From Hippophae tibetana (lineage: Eukaryota; Streptophyta; Magnoliopsida; Rosales; Elaeagnaceae), in NCBI GenBank assembly GCA_037013495.1, contig CM072810.1:29107843-29171842 (forward strand): a stretch of 64,000 nt of DNA, given 5' to 3'. The notes beneath the pieces are model-generated. The model made no database searches. It saw nothing but the letters and a program-made list of their open reading frames with translations, and was not told the origin of the DNA. The position numbers and the translations under genes are program-made. Of this stretch, positions 36,816-51,700 are shown one piece after another; the first letter of the stretch is position 1; the number at the start of each line of letters is the position of its first letter.

Positions 36816-39800
36816 CAAGGTAACTTTTGCTTGAAAATGATAAGGTAAGCTAGTAAGGAATTTCTCAATCTACTTCTCTTTCCTGATAGGTCCACCCAAA
36901 TTGTACGAGTAGTTGATAATGTTTGAAAAACATGATTAGAATTTATTCAAAGTTTCATCCTCTTGCTTGATATAGAGGTCAAAATTTTTGGTCAACTTCG
37001 TATTTCTAGATTTATTGTTTAGCTCAAATACCTATATGAGTGGTCTGCAAAATATTTCATGTTGTTTGGAAGAAGTACAACTCTAAATTCATCGAAATAA
37101 TCATTTTAGAGCTCGGATTATGTTTTTCTACAACCCCTAAAAAGGGTTAATTCTCTCTAAGAAATTTAGTAAATCTCTGGGAAAGTAGATCCCATTTCTC
37201 TTCATTGGTATTAGAGTCATCATTTCTAACAATTGTGTCCAAAAGATCTTCGCTAAGACCACTATCCTTGATGTCTATAAAGCCAAGCTCTTTACGTCCT
37301 CGAAAGTGGATGGCTGCCATATTGGTTACAAGTGATGCACTTCGAATACTTGCTCAAGTGATTCATTTAACAGTAAGTTCACAAGGATTTTTCATGTATT
37401 TAAGCAAGGTAACTTTTGCTTGAAAATGATAAGGTAAGCTAGTAAGGAATTTCTCAATCTACTTCTCTTTCCTGATAGGTCCACCCAAATTGTACGAGTA
37501 GTTGATAATGTTTGAAAAACATGATTAGAATTTATTCAAAGTTTCATCCTCTTGCTTGATATAGAGTTCAATATTTTTGGTCAACTTCGTAGTTCTTGGT
37601 TTATTGTTTAGCTCAAATACCTATATGAGTGGTCTGTAAAATATTTCATGTTGTTTGGAAGAAGTAAAACTCTAAATTCATTGAAATAATCATTTTAGAG
37701 CTTGGATTATTTTTTTCTAAAACCCCTAAAAAAGGGTTAATTCTCTCTAAGAAATTTAGTAAATATCTAGGAAAGTAGATCCCATTTCTCTTCATTGGTA
37801 TAAGAGTCATCATTCCTAACAATTGTGCCAAAAAGATCTTAACTAAGACCACAATCCTTGATGTCTATAAAGCCAAGCTCTTTCCGTCCTCGAAAGTGGA
37901 TGGCTGAAATGTTGGTTACAAGTGATGCAGTTCGAATACTTGCCCAAGTGATTCATTTAACAGTAAGTTCACAAGGATTTTTCATGTATTTAAGCAAGAT
38001 AAATTTTGCTTGAAAATGATACGGTAAGCTAGTAAGGAATTTCTCAATCTACTTCTCTTTCATGATAGGTCCACCCAAATTGTACGAGTAGTTGATAATG
38101 TTTGAAAAACATGATTAGAATTTGTTCTAAGTTTCATCCTCTTGCTTGATATAGAGTTCAAAATTTTTGGTCAACTTCGTAGTTCTAGATTTATTTTTTA
38201 GCTCAAATACCTATATGAGTGGTCTGCAAAATATTTCATGTTGTTTGGAAGAAGTACAACTCTAAATTCATTGAAATAATCATTTTGGAGCTCGGATTAT
38301 TTTTTTCTAAAACCCCTAAAAAGGGTTAATTCTATCTAAGAAATTTATTAACTCTCTAGGAAAGTAGATCCCATTTCTCTTCATTGGTATTAGAGTCATC
38401 ATTTCTAACAATTGTGCCAAAAAGATTTTCGCTAAGGCCACTATCCTTGATGTCTATAAAGCCAAGCTCTTTACGTCCTCGAAAGTGGATGGCTGCCATA
38501 TTGGTTACAAGTGATGCACTTCGAATACTTGCTCAAGTCATTCATTTAACAGTAAGTTCACAAGGATTTTTCATGTATTTAAGCAAGGTAACTTTTGCTT
38601 GAAAATGATAAGGTAAGCTAGTAAGGAATTTCTCAATCTACTTTTCTTTCCTGATAGGTCCACCCAAATTGTACGAGTAGTTGATAATGTTTGAAAAACA
38701 TGATTAGAATTTATTCAAAGTTTCATCCTCTTGCTTGATATAGAGTTCAAAATTTTTGGTCAACTTCGTAGTTCTAGATTTATTTTTTAGCTCAAATACC
38801 TATATGAGTGGTCTGCAAAATATTTCATGTTGTTTGGAAGAAGTACAACTCTAAATTCATTGAAATAATCATTTTGGAGCTCGGATTATTTTTTTCAAAA
38901 ACCCCTAAAAAGGGTTAATTCTATCTAAGCAATTTAGTAACTCTCTGGGAAAGTAGATCCCATTTCTCTTCATTGGTATTAGAGTCATCATTTCTAACAA
39001 TTGTGTCAAAAAGATTTTCGCTAAGACCACTATCCTTGATGTGTATAAAGCCAAGCTCTTTCCGTCCTCGAAAGTGCATGGCTGACATATTGGTTACAAG
39101 TGATGCAGTTCGAATACTTGCCCAAGTGATTCATTTAACAGTAAGTTCACAAGGATTTTTCATGTATTTAAGCAACGTAACTTTTGCTTGAAAATGATAA
39201 GTTAAGCTAGTAAGGAATTTCTCAATGTACTTCTCTTTCCTAATAGGTCCACCCAAATTGTATGAGTAGTTGATAGTGTTTGAAAAACATGATTAGAATT
39301 TGTTCCAAGTTTCATCATTTTGCTTGATATAGAGTTCAAAATTTTTGGTCAACTTCGTAGTTCTAGTTTATTTTTTAGCTCAAATACCTATATGAGTGGT
39401 CTGTAAAATATTTCATGTTGTTTATAAGAAGTACAACTCTAAATTCATTGAAATAATCATTTTGGAGCTCGGATTATTTTTTTCTAAAACCCCTAAAAAG
39501 GGTTAATTCTATCTAAGCAATTTAGTAACTCTCTGAGAAAGTAGATCCCAATTCTCTTCATTGGTATTAGAGTCATCATTTCTAACAATTGTGCCAAAAA
39601 GATTTTCGCTAAAACCACTATCCTTGATGTCTATAAAGCCAAGCTCTTTACGTCCTCGAAAGTGGATGGCTGCCATATTGGTTACAAGTGATGCACTTCG
39701 AATACTTGCTCAAGTCATTCATTTAACAGTAAGTTCACAAGGATTTTTCATGTATTTAAGCAAGGTAACTTTTGCTTGAAAATGATAAGGTAAGCTAGTA

Positions 39801-40289
39801 AGGAATTTCTCAATCTACTTTTCTTTCCTGATAGGTCCACCCAAATTGTACGAGTAGTTGATAATGTTTGAAAAACATGATTAGAATTTATTCAAAGTTT
39901 CATCCTCTTGCTTGATATAGAGTTCAATATTTTTGGTCAACTTCGTAGTTCTTGGTTTATTGTTTAGCTCAAATACCTATATGAGTGGTCTGTAAAATAT
40001 TTCATGTTGTTTGGAAGAAGTACAACTCTAAATTCATTGAAATAATCATTTTAGAGCTCGGATTATGTTTTTCTACAACCCCTAAAAATGGTTAATTCTA
40101 TCTAAGAAATTTAGTAAATCTTTGGGAAAGTAGATCTCATTTCTCTTCATTGGTATTATAGTCATCATTTCTAACAATTGTGTCAAAAAGATTTTGGCTA
40201 AGACCACTATCCTTGATGTGTATAAAGCCAAGCTCTTTCCGTCCTCGAAAGTGGATGGCTGACATATTGGTTACAAGTGATGCAGTTCG

Positions 40290-41235
40290 AATACTTGCCC
40301 AAGTGATTCATTTAACAGTAAGTTCACAAGGATTTTTCATGTATTTAAGCAACGTAACTTTTGCTTGAAAATGATAAGGTAAGCTAGTAAGGAATTTCTT
40401 AATGTACTTCTCTTTCCATATAGGTCTACCCAAATTGTACGAGTAGTTGATAGTGTTTGAAAAAAATGATTAGAATGGGTTCCAAGTTTCATCCTCTTGC
40501 TTGATATAGAGTTCAAAATTTTTGGTCAACTTCGTAGTTCTAGATTTATTTTTTAGCTCAAATACCTATATGAGTGGTCTGCAAAATATTTCATGTTGTT
40601 TGGAAGAAGTACAACTCTAAATTCATTGAAATAATCATTTTGGAGCTCGGAATATTTTTTTCTAAAACCCCTAAAAAGGGTTAATTCTATCTAAGAAATT
40701 TATTAACTCTCTGGGATAGTAGATCCCATTTCTCTTCATTGGTATTAGAGTCATCATTTCTAACAATTGTGTCAAAAAGATTTTCGCTAAGACCACAATC
40801 CTTGATGTCTATAAAGCCAAGCTCTTTCCGTCCTCGAAAGTGGATGGCTGACATATTGGTTACAAGTGATGCAGTTCGAATACTTGCGCAAGTGATTCAT
40901 TTAACAGTAAGTTCACAAGGATTTTTCATGTATTTAAGCAAGGTAACTTTTGCTTGAAAATGATAATGTAAGCTAGTAAGGAATTTCTCAATGTACTTCT
41001 CTTTCCTGATAGGTCCACCCAAATTGTACGAGTAGTTGATAGTGTTTGAAAAACATGATTAGAATTTGTTCCAAGTTTCAGCCTCTTGCTTGATATAGAG
41101 GTCCAAATTTTTGGTCAACTTCGTAGTTCTAGATTTAATTTTTAGCTCAAATACCTATATGAGTGGTCTGCCAAATATTTCATGTTGTTTGGAAGAAGTA
41201 CAACTCTAAATTCATTGAAATAATCATTTTAGAGC
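40290..41235 (+). repeat. Interspersed duplication of about 945 bp, copy 1 (offset 1765 bp)
   Basis: This matches about 42055-43000. Shared private marks are GAGCTCGGAATATTTT (40642), CTGGGATAGTAGATC (40711), GATAATGTAAGC (40963), AGGTCCAAATTTTTGG (41099) and AGATTTAATTTTTAGC (41132). It contains one full monomer and its flanks, copied three monomers away rather than next door. Confidence 0.8.
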
Positions 41236-42054
41236 TTGGATTATTTTTTTCTAAAACCCCTAAAAAGGGTTAATTCTCTCTAAGAAATTTAGTAAATCTC
41301 TAGGAAAGTAGATCCCATTTCTCTTCATTGGTATAAGAGTCATCATTCCTAACAATTGTGCCAAAAAGATCTTAACTAAGACCACAATCCTTGATGTCTA
41401 TAAAGCCAAGCTCTTTCCGTCCTCGAAAGTGGATGGCTGAAATATTGGTTACAAGTGATGCAGTTCGAATACTTGCCCAAGTGATTCATTTAACAGTAAG
41501 TTCACAAGGATTTTTCATGTATTTAAGCAAGATAACTTTTGCTTGAAAATGAAAGGTAAGCTAGTAAGGAATTTCTCAATGTACTTCTCTTTCCATATAG
41601 GTCTACCCAAATTGTACGAGTAGTTGATAGTGTCTGAAAAACATGATTAGAATTTATTCAAAGTTTCATCCTCTTGCTTGATATAGAGGTCAAATTTTTT
41701 GTCAACTTCGTAGTTCTAGATTTAATTTTTAGCTCAAATACCTATATGAGTGGTCTGCCAAATATTTCATGTTGTTTGGAAGAAGTACAACTCTAAATTC
41801 ATTGAAATAATCATTTTGGAGCTCGGATTATTTTTTTCTAAAACCCCTAAAAAGGGTTAATTCTATCTAAGAAATTTATTAACTCTCTGGGAAAGTAGAT
41901 CCCATTTCTCTTCATTGGTATTAGAGTCATCATTTCTAACAATTGTGTCAAAAAGATTTTCGCTAAGACCACAATCCTTGATGTGTATAAAGCCAAGCTC
42001 TTTCCGTCCTCGAAATTGGATGGCTGACATATTGATTACAACTGATGCAGTTCG

Positions 42055-43000
42055 AATACTTGCCCAAGTGATTCATTTAACAGTAAGTTCACAAGGATTT
42101 TTCATGTATTTAAGCAACGTAACTTTTGCTTGAAAATGATAAGGTAAGCTAGTAAGGAATTTCTTAATGTACTTCTCTTTCCATATAGGTCTACCCAAAT
42201 TGTACGAGTAGTTGATAGTGTTTGAAAAACATGATTAGAATTTGTTCCAAGTTTCATCCTCTTGCTTGATATAGAGTTCAAAATTTTTGGTCAACTTCGT
42301 AGTTCTAGATTTATTTTTTAGCTCAAATACCTATATGAGTGGTCTGCAAAATATTTCATGTTGTTTGGAAGAAGTACAACTCTAAATTCATTGAAATAAT
42401 CATTTTGGAGCTCGGAATATTTTTTTCTAAAACCCCTAAAAAGGGTTAATTCTATCTAAGAAATTTATTAACTCTCTGGGATAGTAGATCCCATTTCTCT
42501 TCATTGGTATTAGAGTCATCATTTCTAACAATTGTGTCAAAAAGATTTTCGCTAAGACCACAATCCTTGATGTCTATAAAGCCAAGCTCTTTCCGTCCTC
42601 GAAAGTGGATGGCTGACATATTGGTTACAAGTGATGCAGTTCGAATACTTGCGCAAGTGATTCATTTAACAGTAAGTTCACAAGGATTTTTCATGTATTT
42701 AAGCAAGGTAACTTTTGCTTGAAAATGATAATGTAAGCTAGTAAGGAATTTCTCAATGTACTTCTCTTTCCTGATAGGTCCACCCAAATTGTACGAGTAG
42801 TTGATAGTGTTTGAAAAACATGATTAGAATTTGTTCCAAGTTTCAGCCTCTTGCTTGATATAGAGGTCCAAATTTTTGGTCAACTTCGTAGTTCTAGATT
42901 TAATTTTTAGCTCAAATACCTATATGAGTGGTCTGCCAAATATTTCATGTTGTTTGGAAGAAGTACAACTCTAAATTCATTGAAATAATCATTTTAGAGC
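42055..43000 (+). repeat. Interspersed duplication of about 945 bp, copy 2 (offset 1765 bp)
   Basis: This is the partner of 40290-41235 and carries the same private variants (GGAATATTTT at 42413, GGGATAGTAG at 42478, GATAATGTAAGC at 42728). The other copy has GTTTGAAAAAAATG and AATGGGTTCC at about 40455-40480, where this copy keeps the common forms. Confidence 0.8.
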
Positions 43001-45360
43001 TCGGATTATGTTTTTCTACAACCCCTAAAAATGGTTAATTCTATCTAAGAAATTTAGTAAATCTTTGGGAAAGTAGATCTCATTTCTCTTCATTGATATT
43101 AGAGTCATCATTTCTAACAATTGTGTCAAAAAGATTTTGGCTAAGACCACTATCCTTGATGTGTATAAAGCCAAGCTCTTTCCGTCCTCGAAAGTGGATG
43201 GCTGACATATTGGTTACAAGTGATGCAGTTCGAATACTTGCCCAAGTGATTCATTTAACAGTAAGTTCACAAGGATTTTTCATGTATTTAAGCAACGTAA
43301 CTTTTGCTTGAAAATGATAAGGTAAGCTAGTAAGGAATTTCTTAATGTACTTCTCTTTCCATATAGGTCTACCCAAATTGTACGAGTAGTTGATAGTGTT
43401 TGAAAAACATGATTAGAATTTGTTCCAAGTTTCATCCTCTTGCTTGATATAGAGTTCAAAATTTTTGGTCAACTTCGTAGTTCTTTGTTTATTGTTTAGC
43501 TCAAATACCTATATGAGTGGTCTGTAAAATATTTCATGTTGTTTATAAGAAGTACAACTCTAAATTCATTGAAATAATCATTTTCGAGCTCCGATTTTTT
43601 TTTTCTAAAACCCCTAAAAAGGGTTAATTCTATCTAAGCAATTTAGTAACTCTCTGAGAAAGTAGATCCCATTTCTCTTCATTGGTATTAGAGTCATCAT
43701 TTCTAACAATTGTGTCAAAAAGATTTTGGCTAAGACCACTATCCTTGATGTGTATAAAGCCAAGCTCTTTCCGTCCTCGAAAGTGGATGGCTGACATATT
43801 GGTTACAAGTGATGCAGTTCGAATACTTGCCCAAGTGATTCATTTAACAGTAAGTTCACAAGGATTTTTCATGTATTTAAGCAACGTAACTTTTGCTTGA
43901 AAATGATAAGGTAAGCTAGTAAGGAATTTCTTAATGTACTTCTCTTTCCATATAGGTCTACCCAATTTGTACGAGTAGTTGATAGTGTTTGAAAAACATG
44001 ATTAGAATTTGTTCCAAGTTTCATCCTCTTGCTTGATATAGAGTTCAAAATTTTTGGTCAACTTCGTAGTTCTAGATTTATTTTTTAGCTCAAATACCTA
44101 TATGAGTGGTCTGCAAAATATTTCATGTTGTTTGGAAGAAGTACAACTCTAAATTCATTGAAATAATCATTTTGGAGCTCGGATTATTTTTTTCTAAAAC
44201 CCCTAAAAAGGGTTAATTCTATCTAAGAAATTTATTAACTCTCTGGGAAAGTAGATCCCATTTCTCTTCATTGGTATTAGAGTCATCATTTCTAACAATT
44301 GTGTCAAAAAGATTTTCGCTAAGACCACAATCCTTGATGTCTATAAACCCAAGCTCTTTCCGTCCTCGAAAGTGGATGGCTGACATATTGGTTACAAGTG
44401 ATGCAGTTCGAATACTTGCCCAAGTGATTCATTTAACAGTAAGTTCACAAGGATTTTTCATGTATTTAAGCAACGTAACTTTTGCTTGAAAATGATAAGG
44501 TAAGCTAGTAAGGAATTTCTTAATGTACTTCTCTTTCCATATAGGTCTACCCAATTTGTACGAGTAGTTGATAGTGTTTGAAAAACATGATTAGAATTTG
44601 TTCCAAGTTTCATCCTCTTGCTTGATATAGAGTTCAAAATTTTTGGTCAACTTCGTAGTTCTAGATTTATTTTTTAGCTCAAATACCTATATGAGTGGTC
44701 TGCAAAATATTTCATGTTGTTTGGAAGAAGTACAACTCTAAATTCATTGAAATAATCATTTTGGAGCTCGGATTATTTTTTTCTAAAACCCCTAAAAAGG
44801 GTTAATTCTATCTAAGAAATTTATTAACTCTCTGAGAAAGTAGATCCCATTTCTCTTCATTGGTATTAGAGTCATCATTTCTAACAATTGTGTCAAAAAG
44901 ATTTTGGCTAAGACCACTATCCTTGATGTGTATAAAGCCAAGCTCTTTCCGTCCTCGAAAGTGGATGGCTGACATATTGGTTACAAGTGATGCAGTTCGA
45001 ATACTTGCCCAAGTGATTCATTTAACAGTAAGTTCACAAGGATTTTTCATGTATTTAAGCAACGTAACTTTTGCTTGAAAATGATAAGGTAAGCTAGTAA
45101 GGAATTTCTTAATGTACTTCTCTTTCCATATAGGTCTACCCAATTTGTACGAGTAGTTGATAGTGTTTGAAAAACATGATTAGAATTTGTTCCAAGTTTC
45201 ATCCTCTTGCTTGATATAGAGTTCAAAATTTTTGGTCAACTTCGTAGTTCTAGATTTATTTTTTAGCTCAAATACCTATATGAGTGGTCTGCAAAATATT
45301 TCATGTTGTTTGGAAGAAGTACAACTCTAAATTCATTGAAATAATCATTTTGGAGCTCGG

Positions 45361-46772
45361 ATTATTTTTTTCTAAAACCCCTAAAAAGGGTTAATTCTAT
45401 CTAAGAAATTTATTAACTCTCTGGGAAAGTAGATCCCATTTCTCTTCATTGGTATTAGAGTCATCATTTCTAACAATTGTGTCAAAAAGATTTTCGCTAA
45501 GACCACAATCCTTGATGTCTATAAACCCAAGCTCTTTCCGTCCTCGAAAGTGGATGGCTGACATATTGGTTACAAGTGATGCAGTTCGAATACTTGCCCA
45601 AGTGATTCATTTAACAGTAAGTTCACAAGGATTTTTCATGTATTTAAGCAACGTAACTTTTGCTTGAAAATGATAAGGTAAGCTAGTAAGGAATTTCTTA
45701 ATGTACTTCTCTTTCCATATAGGTCTACCCAAATTGTACGAGTAGTTGATAGTGTTTGAAAAACATGATTAGAATTTGTTCCAAGTTTCATCCTCTTGCT
45801 TGATATAGAGTTCAAAATTTTTGGTCAACTTCGTAGTTCTAGATTTATTTTTTAGCTCAAATACCTATATGAGTGGTCTGCAAAATATTTCATGTTGTTT
45901 GGAAGAAGTACAACTCTAAATTCATTGAAATAATCATTTTGGAGCTCGGATTATTTTTTTCTAAAACCCCTAAAAAGGGTTAATTCTATCTAAGAAATTT
46001 ATTAACTCTCTGGGAAAGTAGATCCCATTTCTCTTCATTGGTATTAGAGTCATCATTTCTAACAATTGTGTCAAAAAGATTTTCGCTAAGACCACAATCC
46101 TTGATGTCTATAAACCCAAGCTCTTTCCGTCCTCGAAAGTGGATGGCTGACATATTGGTTACAAGTGATGCAGTTCGAATACTTGCCCAAGTGATTCATT
46201 TAACAGTAAGTTCACAAGGATTTTTCATGTATTTAAGCAACGTAACTTTTGCTTGAAAATGATAAGGTAAGCTAGTAAGGAATTTCTTAATGTACTTCTC
46301 TTTCCATATAGGTCTACCCAAATTGTACGAGTAGTTGATAGTGTTTGAAAAACATGATTAGAATTTGTTCCAAGTTTCATCCTCTTGCTTGATATAGAGT
46401 TCAAAATTTTTGGTCAACTTCGTAGTTCTAGATTTATTTTTTAGCTCAAATACCTATATGAGTGGTCTGCAAAATATTTCATGTTGTTTGGAAGAAGTAC
46501 AACTCTAAATTCATTGAAATAATCATTTTGGAGCTCGGATTATTTTTTTCTAAAACCCCTAAAAAGGGTTAATTCTATCTAAGAAATTTATTAACTCTCT
46601 GGGAAAGTAGATCCCATTTCTCTTCATTGGTATTAGAGTCATCATTTCTAACAATTGTGTCAAAAAGATTTTCGCTAAGACCACAATCCTTGATGTCTAT
46701 AAACCCAAGCTCTTTCCGTCCTCGAAAGTGGATGGCTGACATATTGGTTACAAGTGATGCAGTTCGAATACT
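45361..46772 (+). repeat. Tandem single-monomer duplication
   Basis: The monomers anchored at 45449 and 46038 look identical over the full 589 bp. The next one (46627) stays identical until GCGCAAG replaces GCCCAAG at about 46773. The monomer at 44271 is the same type, differing in the stretch CCCAATTTGTACG. A step of exactly 589 bp with no visible change implies very recent unequal exchange or conversion. Confidence 0.8.
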
Positions 46773-48974
46773 TGCGCAAGTGATTCATTTAACAGTAAGT
46801 TCACAAGGATTTTTCATGTATTTAAGCAAGGTAACTTTTGCTTGAAAATGATAAGGTAAGCTAGTAAGGAATTTCTCAATGTACTTCTCTTTCCTGATAG
46901 GTCCACCCAAATTGTACGAGTAGTTGATAGTGTTTGAAAAACATGATTAGAATTTGTTCCAAGTTTCATCCTTTTGCTTGATAAAGAGTTCAAAATTTTT
47001 GGTCAACTTCGTAGTTCTAGTTTATTTTTTAGCTCAAATACCTATATGAGTGGTCTGTAAAATATTTCATGTTGTTTGGAAGAAGTACAACTCTAAATTC
47101 ATTGAAATAATCATTTTAGAGCTCGGATTATGTTTTTCTACAACCACTAAAAATGGTTAATTCAATCTAAGAAATTTAGTAAATCTTTGGGAAAGTAGAT
47201 CTCATTTCTCTTCATTGGTATTAGAGTCATCATTTCTAACAATTGTGTCAAAAAGATTTTGGCTAAGACCACTATCCTTGATGTGTATAAAGCCAAGCTC
47301 TTTCCGTCCTCGAAAGTGGATGGCTGACATATTGGTTACAAGTGATGCAGTTCGAATACTTGCCCAAGTGATTCATTTAACAGTAAGTTCACAAGGATTT
47401 TTCATGTATTTAAGCAACGTAACTTTTGCTTGAAAATGATAAGGTAAGCTAGTAAGGAATTTCTTAATGTACTTCTCCTTCCATATAGGTCTACCCAAAT
47501 TGTACGAGTAGTTGATAGTGTTTGAAAAACATGATTAGAATTTGTTCCAAGTTTCATCCTCTTGCTTGATATAGAGTTCAATATTTTTGGTCAACTTCGT
47601 AGTTCTTTGTTTATTGTTTAGCTCAAATACCTATATGAGTGGTCTGTAAAATATTTCATGTTGTTTGGAAGAAGTACAACTCTAAATTCATTGAAATAAT
47701 CATTTTAGAGCTCGGATTATGTTTTTCTACAACCCCTAAAAATGGTTAATTCTATCTAAGAAATTTAGTAAATCTTTGGGAAAGTAGATCTCATTTCTCT
47801 TCATTGGTATTAGAGTCATCATTTCTAACAATTGTGTCAAAAAGATTTTGGCTAAGACCACTATCCTTGATGTGTATAAAGCCAAGCTCTTTCCGTCCTC
47901 GAAAGTGGATGGCTGACATATTGGTTACAAGTGATGCAGTTCGAATACTTGCCCAAGTGATTCATTTAACAGTAAGTTCACAAGGATTTTTCATGTATTT
48001 AAGCAACGTAACTTTTGCTTGAAAATGATAAGGTAAGCTAGTAAGGAATTTCTTAATGTACTTCTCTTTCCATATAGGTCTACCCAAATTGTACGAGAAG
48101 TTGATAGTGTTTGAAAAACATGATTAGAATTTGTTCCAAGTTTCATCCTCTTGCTTGATATAGAGTTCAAAATTTTTGGTCAATTCGTAGTTCTAGATTT
48201 ATTTTTTAGCTCAAATACCTATATGAGTGGTCTGCAAAATATTTCATGTTGTTTGGAAGAAGTACAACTCTAAATTCATTGAAATAATCATTTTGGAGCT
48301 CGGATTATTTTTTTCTAAAACCCCTAAAAAGGGTTAATTCTATCTAAGAAATTTATTAACTCTCTGGGAAAGTAGATCCCATTTCTCTTCATTGGTATTA
48401 GAGTCATCATTTCTAACAATTGTGTCAAAAAGATTTTCGCTAAGACCACAATCCTTGATGTCTATAAACCCAAGCTCTTTCCGTCCTCGAAAGTGGATGG
48501 CTGACATATTGGTTACAAGTGATGCAGTTCGAATACTTGCGCAAGTGATTCATTTAACAGTAAGTTCACAAGGATTTTTCATGTATTTAAGCAAGGTAAC
48601 TTTTGCTTGAAAATGATAAGGTAAGCTAGTAAGGAATTTCTCAATGTACTTCTCTTTCCTGATAGGTCCACCCAAATTGTACGAGTAGTTGATAGTGTTT
48701 GAAAAACATGATTAGAATTTATTCAAAGTTTCATCCTCTTGCTTGATATAGAGTTCAATATTTTTGGTCAACTTCGTAGTTCTTGGTTTATTGTTTAGCT
48801 CAAATACCTATATGAGTGGTCTGTAAAATATTTCATGTTGTTTGGAAGAAGTACAACTCTAAATTCATTGAAATAATCATTTTAGAGCTCGGATTATGTT
48901 TTTCTACAAACCTAAAAATGGTTAATTCTATCTAAGAAATTTAGTAAATCTTTGGGAAAGTAGATCTCATTTCT

Positions 48975-51700
48975 CTTCATTGGTATTAGAGTCATCATTT
49001 CTAACAATTGTGTCAAAAAGATTTTGGCTAAGACCACTATCCTTGATGTGTATAAAGCCAAGCTCTTTCCGTCCTCGAAAGTGGATGGCTGACATATTGG
49101 TTACAAGTGATGCAGTTCGAATACTTGCCCAAGTGATTCATTTAACAGTAAGTTCACAAGGATTTTTCATGTATTTAAGAAACGTAACTTTTGCTTGAAA
49201 ATGATAAGGTAAGCTAGTAAGGAATTTCTTAATGTACTTCTCTTTCCATATAGGTCTACCCAAATTGTACGAGTAGTTGATAGTGTTTGAAAAACATGAT
49301 TAGAATTTGTTCCAAGTTTCATCCTCTTGCTTGATATAGAGTTCAAAATTTTTGGTCAACTTCGTAGTTCTAGATTTATTTTTTAGCTCAAATACCTATA
49401 TGAGTGGTCTGCAAAATATTTCATGTTGTTTGGAAGAAGTACAACTCTAAATTCATTGAAATAATCATTTTGGAGCTCGGATTATTTTTTTCTAAAACCC
49501 CTAAAAAGGGTTAATTCTATCTAAGAAATTTATTAACTCTCTGGGAAAGTAGATCCCATTTCTCTTCATTGGTATTAGAATCATCATTTCTAACAATTGT
49601 GCCAAAAAGATTTTCGATAAGACCACAATCCTTGATATCTATAAACCCAAGCTCTTTCCGTCCTCGAAAGTGGATGGCTGACATATTGGTTACAAGTGAT
49701 GCAGTTCGAATACTTGCGCAAGTGATTCATTTAACAGTAAGTTCACAAGGATTTTTCATGTATTTAAGCAAGGTAACTTTTGCTTGAAAATGATAAGGTA
49801 AGCTAGTAAGGAATTTCTCAATGTACTTCTCTTTCCTGATAGGTCCACCCAAATTGTACGAGTAGTTGATAGTGTTTGAAAAACATGATTAGAATTTGTT
49901 CCAAGTTTCATCCTTTTGCTTGATAAAGAGTTCAAAATTTTTGGTCAACTTCGTAGTTCTAGTTTATTTTTTAGCTCAAATACCTATATGAGTGGTCTGT
50001 AAAATATTTCATGTTGTTTATAAGAAGTACAACTCTAAATTCATTGAAATAATCATTTTCGAGCTCCGATTTTTTTTTTCTAAAACCCCTAAAAAGGGTT
50101 AATTCTATCTAAGCAATTTAGTAACTCTCTGAGAAAGTAGATCCCATTTCTCTTCATTGGTATTAGAGTCATCATTTCTAACAATTGTGTCAAAAAGATT
50201 TTGGCTAAGACCACTATCCTTGATGTGTATAAAGCCAAGCTCTTTCCGTCCTCGAAAGTGGATGGCTGACATATTGGTTACAAGTGATGCAGTTCGAATA
50301 CTTGCCCAAGTGATTCATTTAACAGTAAGTTCACAAGGATTTTTCATGTATTTAAGCAACGTAACTTTTGCTTGAAAATGATAAGGTAAGCTAGTAAGGA
50401 ATTTCTTAATGTACTTCTCTTTCCATATAGGTCTACCCAAATTGTACGAGTAGTTGATAGTGTTTGAAAAACATGATTAGAATTTGTTCCAAGTTTCATC
50501 CTCTTGCTTGATATAGAGTTCAAAATTTTTGGTCAACTTCGTAGTTCTAGATTTATTTTTTAGCTCAAATACCTATATGAGTGGTCTGCAAAATATTTCA
50601 TGTTGTTTGGAAGAAGTACAACTCTAAATTCATTGAAATAATCATTTTGGAGCTCGGATTATTTTTTTCTAAAACCCCTAAAAAGGGTTAATTCTATCTA
50701 AGAAATTTATTAACTCTCTGGGAAAGTAGATCCCATTTCTCTTCATTGGTATTAGAATCATCATTTCTAACAATTGTGCCAAAAAGATTTTCGCTAAGAC
50801 CACAATCCTTGATATCTATAAACCCAAGCTCTTTCCGTCCTCGAAAGTGGATGGCTGACATATTGGTTACAAGTGATGCAGTTCGAATACTTGCGCAAGT
50901 GATTCATTTAACAGTAAGTTCACAAGGATTTTTCATGTATTTAAGCAAGGTAACTTTTGCTTGAAAATGATAAGGTAAGCTAGTAAGGAATTTCTCAATG
51001 TACTTCTCTTTCCTGATAGGTCCACCCAAATTGTACGAGTAGTTGATAGTGTTTGAAAAACATGATTAGAATTTGTTCCAAGTTTCATCCTTTTGCTTGA
51101 TAAAGAGTTCAAAATTTTTGGTCAACTTCGTAGTTCTAGTTTATTTTTTAGCTCAAATACCTATATGAGTGGTCTGTAAAATATTTCATGTTGTTTATAA
51201 GAAGTACAACTCTAAATTCATTGAAATAATCATTTTCGAGCTCCGATTTTTTTTTTCTAAAACCCCTAAAAAGGGTTAATTCTATCTAAGCAATTTAGTA
51301 ACTCTCTGAGAAAGTAGATCCCATTTCTCTTCATTGGTATTAGAGTCATCATTTCTAACAATTGTGTCAAAAAGATTTTGGCTAAGACCACTATCCTTGA
51401 TGTGTATAAAGCCAAGCTCTTTCCGTCCTCGAAAGTGGATGGCTGACATATTGGTTACAAGTGATGCAGTTCGAATACTTGCCCAAGTGATTCATTTAAC
51501 AGTAAGTTCACAAGGATTTTTCATGTATTTAAGCAACGTAACTTTTGCTTGAAAATGATAAGGTAAGCTAGTAAGGAATTTCTTAATGTACTTCTCTTTC
51601 CATATAGGTCTACCCAAATTGTACGAGTAGTTGATAGTGTTTGAAAAACATGATTAGAATTTTTTCCAAGTTTCATCCTCTTGCTTGATATAGAGTTCAA
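48975..51700 (+). repeat. Dimer HOR, about 2.3 copies (1177 bp)
   Basis: Two alternating monomer types recur every 1177 bp. One type (anchors 48980, 50157 and 51334) has TTTTGGCTAAG and GATGTGTATAAAG. The other (49569 and 50746) has ATTAGAATCATC, GCCAAAAAGATT and TTGATATCTATAAACCC. Differences between copies are single bases, for example TTTCGATAAG at 49612 against TTTCGCTAAG at 50789. The dimer is also the apparent precursor of part of the 5-mer unit that follows. Confidence 0.8.
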
